Source of the DNA: Dendrolimus kikuchii
Lineage: Eukaryota > Arthropoda > Insecta > Lepidoptera > Lasiocampidae
DNA: 64,000 nt
Direction: 5' to 3'
Assembly: GCA_019925095.2 (NCBI GenBank)
Contig: CM034406.1
Location: 13,116,388 to 13,180,387 of the forward strand
The translations under genes were made by a program, and so were the position numbers. This document shows positions 59,401 to 64,000 of the stretch, piece after piece (positions within the stretch are counted from its first letter, which is position 1; each line of letters opens with the position of its first letter). The notes below the pieces were generated by a model. The model searched no databases, had not been told where the DNA came from, and worked only from the letters and a program-made list of their open reading frames with translations.

Positions 59401-61891
59401 TTCCGCCTAAGACTAATTTTAGATTTATATAATTCCTAAGGAATTAAAGGCGCTTTATTCAAAATGGTTGCGATTATTTCGCGATGCTGATATCTACCGA
59501 ATAACGATCTGACCATGCTCTCCTGTGATTTAGGTAAGTCCGGTGACGACTCGTGTCGATACCAATCACCGAGAGCTTTGAGTGTTTCATGTTTGCACCT
59601 TGGACTTGCTATGTGACTATATTGAAAGACGCTAGCTATTTCGCTCTGGTACCCTCTATCATCTTTCCTGTACACTTACGATTGCGATGGGACTTGCTCG
59701 GTGAAAGTTTGATTGTTACTACATCATGTTCCGTTTTGTTATCTATGATACAAATTGTAACAACATTAACTTTGATCTTTAATAAAACGAAATTGGATAT
59801 CATTTTGTAAGATTCAGAACATAGTTGGCGAGAATCGTGGTAGTAAAACGGAATAAAAAGCGAGTCCGGTTGCAATCTACGGAGCACAAAGACTCTTGGT
59901 GTACACTTTGCTAAATAACACTATCTTGGATTACACAGTCACAAACATCGTTTAGCTAATATTTTTTTCAAAATTATGAAGCAAATCAACATTTCGACAG
60001 CACACGGTATCAATTACGATCGACGTTTATGTATAACTATGTACTTATATTATAAGCAGGCCTTATTTTACTTTCATCTATCCGACTCTCTATCCTTTTT
60101 TGTTTTGTTTTACCAATCCCGTGCCAATTAGTTGTGCGAAGAGAGTTTTACGCACTAGTTCTCGTTCCACTATAGTGGGTAGGCTGATGTACAAATACAC
60201 GCAACATAGACTCGCACAGAGCGCACGGTGCGCGTGAGGTGTGATCCAAGATTCAGGTGGTTTTCTGTGGTCACTATATATGTTGTGTGTATTGTCTGTT
60301 TGCTAGATGCCTGCCCTCTTCCCCCTTCTCAGTTAGACCACAACACATGCGCCAGTAATCCAGAACAGGCGAATTCTCAGGTAAAATACCGTTTATAATC
60401 GACCCACAGCAATACTGTTTCAAATATACTATGCAACTAAACTAGTCGTTTTTATGTTCGACTGTCACTTCATTCCTATAGATTTTGTTATTTTTCACTA
60501 TTTCTTGTTTTCTCTTTATTTGTTTTGTTTCTATCTTTATTTACCCTCAGTTCCATAAGTGCGCTCAGTGTGAGAACGGGGGCGTCTGGCACCATGGCAC
60601 CATGAACGACAGCCCGCGCTCACTCGCTCCATTCTTCAGAAATTTGCGGACTATTATACCATGCGAACCATGGTTATCGATTTTATTGGACACATCATTA
60701 GCTGTCATGTCATTTACTGGACCAGATCATACAGAGACTAGTACATAACAAACACTGGCGTATACTTCACTCACATCAGATATACCATCATAACCCATTC
60801 ACCATAATGCAACAACAATATGATATTAAGCCTGTGAATGTGATCCCGTGACTAAACGATTACATTCATGATAATTTTATCAGTCTTGTCTTTTTTGTAA
60901 TGACAACCTAATTATATTTATCAATATTATTTTTCTCATTGATGTAATCGAATAGTGACTGATATCTTTGCAATGCATTTTTCTGCCTAGTTAAACAAAG
61001 CATGATTGTTGGAATGAAATGTTTTACTATTTTTGTACTGTATTTACTAAGGGAATGATTAATCCAAATTATTATAGTCAGAATAACATTAATTTACTTT
61101 ATCACTTGCTTATTATCTTGCGATGCATGTTTTCTTTACTCATTACACTAGTATGTATGTTCTTAAAAATAACTTAAAAGAGTGCAAGGCATTTGGAAAT
61201 AAAAATTGTAACAAAGCTGATTTTATTGATAAATAAATAAAAAAGAAATATACAATTCAAAGTCGAACCATCGTATATTTTCATTTAGACAGTTATAACT
61301 TTTAGCAAAACCTATATTTCTAATACAATTTTTTAATTACATTTCTGTATCACTATTTATTTACTCGTGTAAAAGTAATAAAAACCGTAAAATAAATTAA
61401 ATAGTGAAGTGTTAACACGTATTTCAATATTATCTATAGGATGTTTTTAATGTGATTCTATGAGTAGAGTGAATGACGATTGACAGCAGGCGAGAGCGAG
61501 AGGCGCGGCGATCGCGCAGCCAGCGAACACGATCGGGCGCACGAGCGCTGGTAACGCGGGCACCCCCACGGCGCAGTCACCGGGCACCGCGCCGGGTGCG
61601 ACCGCGGCGAGCCAGCAGCCGGCGGGCGGCGGAGCCGCGGGCACGCCGCTAGGCTCGGGCGGCGGCCTCAGTGGCGGGGGTTCCTCTGCGCCCGCGCCTT
61701 CGCCCGCCCGCCGCGGTGGCCCCGCCGTGGTGCCCGCGCCCTCGGCCCAACCGCTGACGCCCGCGCAGCAGCCACCCACCTCGCAGCCGAACCTTATGCA
61801 GAAGTTCACCGAGATGACCGCTCCCGGGGGCGACATTCTCAGCAAAGGCAAAGAGCTCATCTTCATGAAGTTCGGTCTCGGCGGCAAATAA
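44220..61891 (+). CDS. Rbp: RIM-binding protein (RIM-BP), whole gene model
   Basis: RIM-BPs are presynaptic active-zone scaffolds whose SH3 domains bind proline-rich motifs of RIM and voltage-gated calcium channels, placing channels near release sites. Joined exons: 44220-44432, 45014-45212, 45397-46305, 46384-46504, 46593-46770, 47684-47816, 48656-48846, 49496-49699, 49963-50160, 50733-50927, 51065-51322, 52181-52240 (microexon), 53256-53348, 54176-54394, 54994-55206, 55648-55878, 56623-56785, 58294-58500, 60307-60380, 61487-61891. With the start codon from 18669 this is 1,488 residues, every junction in phase. Order: coiled coil (to about 138), low-complexity linker (to 440), SH3-I (467-532), three FN3 (587-870), Pro/Gln linker, SH3-II (1105-1155), SH3-III (1180-1250), Gly-rich and Pro/Ala-rich tails. 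This is the canonical architecture. The 5' end and the use of optional exons are inferred. Confidence 0.92.
45014..45212 (+). CDS. Rbp: RIM-BP exon: second coiled-coil segment
   Basis: The acceptor is GATATTGTAG and the donor GGTCAGT. Reads AALEMVRCEELQLELSATLR, a short Ser/Thr/Ala linker and then EIERIMAKIEQDNRILAELE, a helix with heptad spacing. It leaves in phase 1 and joins 45397 to make GGT. Confidence 0.88.
45397..46305 (+). CDS. Rbp: RIM-BP exon: low-complexity Ser/Thr/Gly/Asn linker
   Basis: The largest exon, about 303 codons, after a TTTTTTACAG acceptor. It is rich in S, T, G, N and L with repeated LSGGL, NNVQ and TNP-like motifs, ending RIMPNPGLDID and a GGTGAGT donor. It is probably disordered and has no catalytic motif. 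The annotated-looking Met before the acceptor is intronic. Confidence 0.9.
46384..46504 (+). CDS. Rbp: RIM-BP exon: start of SH3-I
   Basis: The acceptor is TATCTTACAG. Encodes PGKGRCCVYIARFSYDPPE, the first beta strand and RT loop of SH3-I (an A-R-F-S-Y variant of ALYDY). The donor is GTTAGT at 46505: reading on would give a stop two codons later. This phase-2 donor is the only nearby one that joins in frame to 46593. Confidence 0.87.
46593..46770 (+). CDS. Rbp: RIM-BP exon: rest of SH3-I
   Basis: Begins after GTTTTTAG. Reads IETAEGELSICAGDYLLVWG, then AELLDGRRGLVPANFVQRL and GDDLLEFHQ. E..L....GD.L.VWG...........G..GLVP.NFV is a complete SH3 C-terminal half with the 3-10 helix PANFV. The donor is CAGGTATTT. 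Confidence 0.9.
47085..47170 (+). repeat. Pogo/Tigger-like terminal fragment in a RIM-BP intron
   Basis: CAGTTGACTCTCGATAATTT, then CAAGGGACCAGAGGAAAATT. A CAGTTGACTCTCGATAATT-type start is characteristic of some pogo-like inverted repeats. The other end was not found. Confidence 0.45.
47684..47816 (+). CDS. Rbp: RIM-BP exon: acidic SH3-FN3 linker
   Basis: AVIASLRDVDESATTAVSDL, then LSRDVARLSEVADLSEGPE and DDDN before a GGTAAGC donor. It continues the FHQ end of the previous exon in phase 0. This exon is too short and lacks a start, so gene finders may miss it. Confidence 0.88.
48656..48846 (+). CDS. Rbp: RIM-BP exon: FN3-1, first half
   Basis: PAPRQLTLERQLNKSVLIGW, then APEGVHQANIESYHVYVDG. 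P..L.L......S..I.W..P......I..Y.VYVDG is an FN3 domain with the conserved Trp and Tyr. The acceptor is TCTCGTCGTTAG and the donor CGGGTAAGA. Confidence 0.9.
49496..49699 (+). CDS. Rbp: RIM-BP exon: FN3-1 end and FN3-2 start
   Basis: RISVRSVTVSRRTSRDAACT closes FN3-1; then a GPTCVRASGVTCSQAVISW start and LPANSNHQHVVCVNNVE open FN3-2. The acceptor is TTTCTAAAG, joined in phase 0 to give SNR-PHRISV. Confidence 0.88.
49963..50160 (+). CDS. Rbp: RIM-BP exon: FN3-2 second half
   Basis: VRTVKPGVYRHTITGLSPST and QYRVTVRAKHLRA, then TLPKGLPDPPNEIM with a GTACGT donor. L.P.T.Y.V.V.A is the conserved end of an FN3 domain. This exon lies between stop codons without an internal Met at its start. Confidence 0.92.
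50733..50927 (+). CDS. Rbp: RIM-BP exon: FN3-3
   Basis: VEAGPQDGTLLVTWQPVLRP, then SGPVTGYAVYADGKKVTDV and HALIDIGKLIGLNPKCVT. It is GC-rich compared with the flanking exons. The acceptor is GGTGTCGCAG and the donor ACAGTAAGT. The upstream frame at 50399-50632 is intronic. Confidence 0.92.
51065..51322 (+). CDS. Rbp: RIM-BP exon: FN3-3 end and Gly/Pro/Gln linker
   Basis: VRTKSRDSQSSDSAPTAIPP ends the domain. The rest is RGPGPGQMQPGPGYRGP-type linker with a short Gln run, then HDENLSDKEIFPSSNRHDQH. The donor is CAGGTAAAT. Confidence 0.9.
52181..52240 (+). CDS. Rbp: RIM-BP candidate microexon
   Basis: Sixty bases between a CACCGTTATAG acceptor and a TTCGGTAAGG donor, open only in phase 0, which is the phase required on both sides. 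It would insert PTSGFGTGLLKSIFDKITPS into the linker. The sequence shows good codons and splice sites, but whether it is constitutive or alternative cannot be seen. Confidence 0.72.
53256..53348 (+). CDS. Rbp: RIM-BP exon: acidic linker
   Basis: Reads QSGIPAIEITKEGAAELGSE, then DEEASRRRPPQ. The GIPAI.ITKE..AELGS motif is what I expect in insect RIM-BPs. The donor CAG/GTCTGC is poor; unspliced, translation would stop at TAG 53364-53366. Confidence 0.82.
54176..54394 (+). CDS. Rbp: RIM-BP exon: Pro/Gln-rich linker
   Basis: QQPSQPTQASQPPSGPPYPS, then YPPAGQFPSNQQNPYPPA and NHHERGRPPNPHQ with a GTATCT donor. The acceptor is GTCAGCAG, a tandem pair: 54176 or 54179 both keep frame and differ by one Gln. 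Frames on the minus strand here reflect Pro-rich codons. Confidence 0.85.
54515..54710 (+). repeat. Retroelement 3' fragment in a RIM-BP intron
   Basis: GCATATTGTTACAATTACCA, then GCAGGCATGCTGTCCATTCC and GGAGAGGCCTGAGCCCATTC match 4550-4740 in order. The ORFs at 54403-54757 derive from it. Confidence 0.65.
54994..55206 (+). CDS. Rbp: RIM-BP exon: linker and first half of SH3-II
   Basis: QQAQQGGMQYTARGGAPAGP then SRYFIALFDYDPATMSPNPE and CDEELPFSEGDTIK. ALFDYDP is the SH3 ALYDY motif; EELPF.EGD.IK is the diverging-turn region. The donor AAG/GTTATA is weak but the only one that gives DTIK-VWGD with the next exon. Confidence 0.9.
55648..55878 (+). CDS. Rbp: RIM-BP exon: SH3-II end, SH3-III start
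   Basis: VWGDKDADGFYWGECRGRRG, YVPHNMVMEV and then RRMVALYDYDPQELSPNVDAD. This gives both the GY.P.N.V end of SH3-II and the ALYDYDP start of SH3-III. The acceptor is TTTGCTGTAG and the donor GACGTAATT. Confidence 0.93.
55910..56225 (-). repeat. Decayed RTE-like fragment in a RIM-BP intron
   Basis: TTAGGGGTCGGCAAAATCTC at the left, then CATACCACCTTAACCGTCTT and CCTCTCAATTTTAGTCAG. It matches the 43655-43965 copy, and the minus strand keeps an RRLRWYEQ trace. It starts only about 30 bases after the exon end at 55878. Confidence 0.65.
56623..56785 (+). CDS. Rbp: RIM-BP exon: SH3-III remainder
   Basis: AELSFQTGQIIHVYGEMDDD, GFYMAEIDGMRGLVPSNFL and then TEANDQYAPAGQSSQ. It is a complete SH3 second half with GLVPSNF. 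The donor is GGGTAAGC, leaving phase 1. Confidence 0.93.
57356..57490. mobile_element. MITE with GGGCCGATTTTTCA-type ends, copy 3, interrupted
   Basis: TTAGGGCCGATTTTTCAATC, then ACAACATGACTAAATAAGAA and TTCAATCAATTTATAATTTA follow the order of 33543-33715. The right end is cut by the Helitron-like element starting at 57491. Confidence 0.6.
57491..57840. mobile_element. Helitron-like elements in inverted orientation
   Basis: The left copy includes CTGCCCGCGACTTCGTCCGC, AGCCTATAGCCCTCCTCGAT and AGTTCCTGAGATTAGCGCGT. From about 57706 the same family runs backward: AAGCTGAAGAATTTGTTTGT, CTAATCTCAGGAACTACTAG and TTCTTTCAGTGTTAGATAGC. The arms of about 130-150 bases could fold back on each other. 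Such sequences are abundant in Lepidoptera. Confidence 0.72.
58294..58500 (+). CDS. Rbp: RIM-BP exon: Gly-rich segment
   Basis: After a TTGATGCAG acceptor: GGAGVRGPGAGGAGRGRGAG, a GMGMSMGMG repeat, then GPPPPPRDNVGPAPRNHHRK. Phase 1 in and phase 1 out. The donor is CAGGTGCGT; a second in-phase donor after ...KNMSSG (58552) would add 17 codons. Confidence 0.82.
59436..59675 (-). other. Unassigned antisense open frame in a RIM-BP intron
   Basis: 79 codons on the minus strand: YQSEIASVFQYSHIASPRCK, then ALGDWYRHESSPDLPKSQ and FGRYQHREIIATILNKAPL. It reads more like a protein than most frames here but has no recognised domain and starts at a non-ATG codon. It could be a decayed mobile-element protein or chance. 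Confidence 0.2.
60307..60380 (+). CDS. Rbp: RIM-BP exon: short linker before the C-terminus
   Basis: After GTTTGCTAG, with two bases completing the GAT codon, it reads ACPLPPSQLDHNTCASNPEQ and ANSQ, then a GTAAAA donor. It is the only exon found that converts phase 1 to phase 0 between 58500 and 61487. A second acceptor at 60331 would give phase 0 entry and does not fit. Confidence 0.68.
60551..60748 (+). CDS. Rbp: RIM-BP alternative last exon (candidate)
   Basis: The acceptor is TTTACCCTCAG. In phase 0 from the 60380 exon it reads FHKCAQCENGGVWHHGTMND, then SPRSLAPFFRNL and on to TAA 60746-60748. A Cys-rich start, C-x-x-C, replaces the standard C-terminus. No good donor is present in frame, so it would be terminal. 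Confidence 0.45.
   Translation, partial: FHKCAQCENGGVWHHGTMNDSPRSLAPFFRNLRTIIPCEPWLSILLDTSLAVMSFTGPDHTETST
61487..61891 (+). CDS. Rbp: RIM-BP last coding exon, conserved C-terminus
   Basis: After GATTGACAG, 134 codons of Ala/Pro/Gly-rich sequence end PNLMQKFTEMTAPGGDILSK, GKELIFMKFGLGGK and TAA 61889-61891. The LMQK..EMTAPGGDILSKGKEL end is, as I recall, conserved in insect RIM-BPs. The acceptor is also a CAGCAG tandem, 61487 or 61490. The exon is very GC-rich; the long minus-strand frames at 61447-62050 are artefacts of this. Confidence 0.92.
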   Translation, partial: QARARGAAIAQPANTIGRTSAGNAGTPTAQSPGTAPGATAASQQPAGGGAAGTPLGSGGGLSGGGSSAPAPSPARRGGPAVVPAPSAQPLTPAQQPPTSQPNLMQKFTEMTAPGGDILSKGKELIFMKFGLGGK

Positions 61892-62105
61892 TGGCGGCGA
61901 GGCGGGCCCCGCGCCCCCTCCTCCTTCCATCCGGCTTCGCTCAGCGTCTGTATCGGCTGCTCCTGCTCCGATGTTGCGGGGAGTTTCTTCGGGTTGTATA
62001 TGAGCATTTTCTATTTTAGGCCGAGGCCCGTGAGGCTGGCGAGGGAGCACCTCTTTTAGAGAACGTTGTATATAGTTAAATTCAATAAACGCACAGAATA
62101 GTGAG
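61892..62105 (+). terminator. Rbp: RIM-BP 3' UTR and poly(A) signal
   Basis: The UTR follows the TAA. AATAAA at 62084-62089 in TTCAATAAACGCACAG is the first good poly(A) signal, about 195 bases after the stop. Further AATAAA sites lie downstream near 62445 and 62835, so longer UTRs are possible. Confidence 0.65.
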
Positions 62106-64000
62106 TATTCGAGTATTAGTGCCGTCTCGGTAGTATCCGCGGTTGGGGTTCCGACATCTGAGGTAGCTGTGTATCTGATGCTTTCTTTATCTTGGACAAT
62201 TGCCCCTTTACATTTTTATTAGGTGACATTAACAATAATGAGTGTATTTGCACTGTTGTTGCATTCGATCTTAAATATTCCGTGTAGGTAATGAGATTAT
62301 GATGTCTAGTTGTTAATTCCCACTCCCTGTATGATAGTTGGTGTACTTTCTACTTATGTTCTTGATCGCTAGCTGTGATTGAAACCCAAATGACAAGTTC
62401 AAATAAGATTATTTTAATAAAACGATTGTTCGGTTATGTGCATAAATAAATGGTTACAATTTAAATTAATTCCCTTATCATTTGAGAGATTGTGAGCACA
62501 GAAACAGTGTGCAGTTGGTACCGTCCCTCTGACCAAGTTTCAAATACTTCTTTTCTTCATAACAATTCTCTTTATAGTTCAAAGCTATAAAATAATTGTA
62601 TTATAAAGCAAAATTTATCTGGTTACGATTTTTATATTAAAAATATATTACTGTGTTAAATGATTATATTCTTTTGGACATCATGAAGTCATTTTATTAT
62701 AAATAAGTATCTAAGAGATATGTATAAACTGAAACAAATGTTTAATGACTGTATACTTTTAAAACTCCTGTTCATGATGATATAAAATATATTAAATCTT
62801 TCTAACTATATTAACTGTTCAATGTATATTTGAAATAAATTATGATAGGTGCCTACATCGAGATCTGCCTGTTTCATGTATCCATTTGCTTAAATTAAAT
62901 CAATAATATTAAATATTTAAGAAATGATGTATAAGCGTATCGACTTTATATGCCTGGTCCTTTTAATATTCTTGAATAATAATATTCTGTGATAGTAGAC
63001 GTGATACCAGCAACAAACATTCTTGTAACATTAAACTTTTCAAAATGGGTCTCTTAATTTAACTAATAAAATAATTATTTAAGAAGAGTTAGTAAATTTA
63101 GGTTGATGACAAATAATTTTTGACGGGAACTTGAAGGTTTGTTTCAATTAAAAACAATTTTTTTAAGAATATTCATTGTTTTTAAGCAAGAATTGTTTAT
63201 TTCTGTTGAATATCTCAACTGGTGAATAAAATGTTTTTTTTTTAAATTTTATTTTCCAATATCCTTACATTCATATACATAAAATTTTATATTCGACTGT
63301 GGCACAGAAACCTCATGGGTTTATCCGTGCAGCAGAGAGTCGTGTTAAAGACGTAAGTTATGAAATGAAACATAGTAACGTTTTAAAAGTGAATTCACAC
63401 AAAATTAATCTTTACCAATTATCACAAGAAGTCTAGTTTGGCATTAATCAAAGACATACAATTTTGTTGAGGCTTCTGTTACATAAGGCAGGTTATTGTC
63501 TGGTGATTATTTGCTTAACGATTATATTTTTAAATATGAACATTCATGAATAATTGCCACTGAAGAAGAAGTAATCCGTAGAATATTTATTGATTGAAAT
63601 CTACCACTTTCATACGCTCATAAGACTTCAATTCAATCATCCGGATTAAAAGTCAAGATTACATTATCTAGCCCATTTTCTGGGAATCAAATTTGTCGTC
63701 TGTACTATTAGATTTCGTAAATTAGTCAGCTATTTTTTTTTAATATTGGTAAAATTGTCATTTATGCTCCTACTGTGCACAAGGTTAGTTTGTAAAAAGT
63801 GGTAGAAAGTTTAAACTAAACATAAAAAATAAAATTCAAGATGCGTTTAAAACATTAAAAACGTAGTTTCAATTATTGAAGATATGAGCCAGTGAAGAGG
63901 TCATGTAACTTAAAGATTTTTATTTGCTTTTTTATGTCGAATGAAGATGTGCATACATACCATATTAGACTTTAAAACGGTGATATTTGAGCTGGTTTTA
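62106..64000. other. AT-rich flank, nothing recognised
   Basis: No open frame with coding character, no RNA gene and no clear copy of the repeats described elsewhere. It could hold long 3' UTR forms of RIM-BP. Confidence 0.5.

Noticed and set aside
61447..62050. Long minus-strand frames (186 and 133 codons) over the 3' end of RIM-BP
   Set aside because: They are antisense to a GC-rich coding exon with a recognisable conserved C-terminus on the + strand.

Overview
This window is nuclear DNA from an insect, most likely a moth or butterfly. It is AT-rich, its genes have short exons and long introns with GT-AG splice sites, and it is full of degraded mobile elements of kinds common in Lepidoptera: 5'-truncated non-LTR retrotransposons with short tandem tails, a SINE-like family in at least eleven copies, Penelope-like elements, Helitron-like and MITE fragments, and a solo LTR. 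The species cannot be told from the sequence. No bacterial genes, rRNA, tRNA or CRISPR arrays were seen.

Two protein-coding genes are well supported, both on the + strand. (1) 6520-9849 holds the last three coding exons of a CRAL-TRIO (alpha-tocopherol-transfer-protein-like) lipid-binding protein. The N-terminal exon was not found and may lie upstream of the window. (2) 44220-61891 holds an almost complete RIM-binding protein (RIM-BP, Rbp), a presynaptic active-zone scaffold. It has nineteen phase-consistent coding exons encoding a coiled coil, a Ser/Thr/Gly/Asn-rich linker, SH3-I, three FN3 domains, Pro/Gln-rich linkers, SH3-II, SH3-III, a Gly-rich segment and a conserved-looking C-terminus. 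A CpG-rich promoter-like island at about 18.1-18.56 kb, followed by an exon that ends exactly on an ATG plus splice donor (18669-18671), is the best candidate for its first exon. That would make intron 1 about 25.5 kb. Joined this way, and with a 60-base microexon included, the reading frame stays open for 1,488 residues. An alternative last exon at 60551-60748 would give a different C-terminus.

A third possible gene is a single open frame at 16134-16487. Its 3' end, including a splice-donor-like site, has been copied about five times as a 117-base tandem array.

Layout: 1-6.5 kb is non-coding with repeat fragments; 6.5-9.85 kb is the CRAL-TRIO gene; 9.85-18 kb is its 3' region, repeats and the small ORF; 18.1-18.7 kb is the promoter island; 18.7-44.2 kb is repeat-rich probable intron; 44.2-62.1 kb is RIM-BP; 62.1-64 kb is AT-rich with nothing recognised. 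The most interesting non-genic finding is a solo LTR at 31405-32431 whose U3 carries several perfect heat-shock-element arrays, one of them eight bases upstream of a TATA box. It sits inside a pogo-like DNA element and itself contains a SINE-like insertion.
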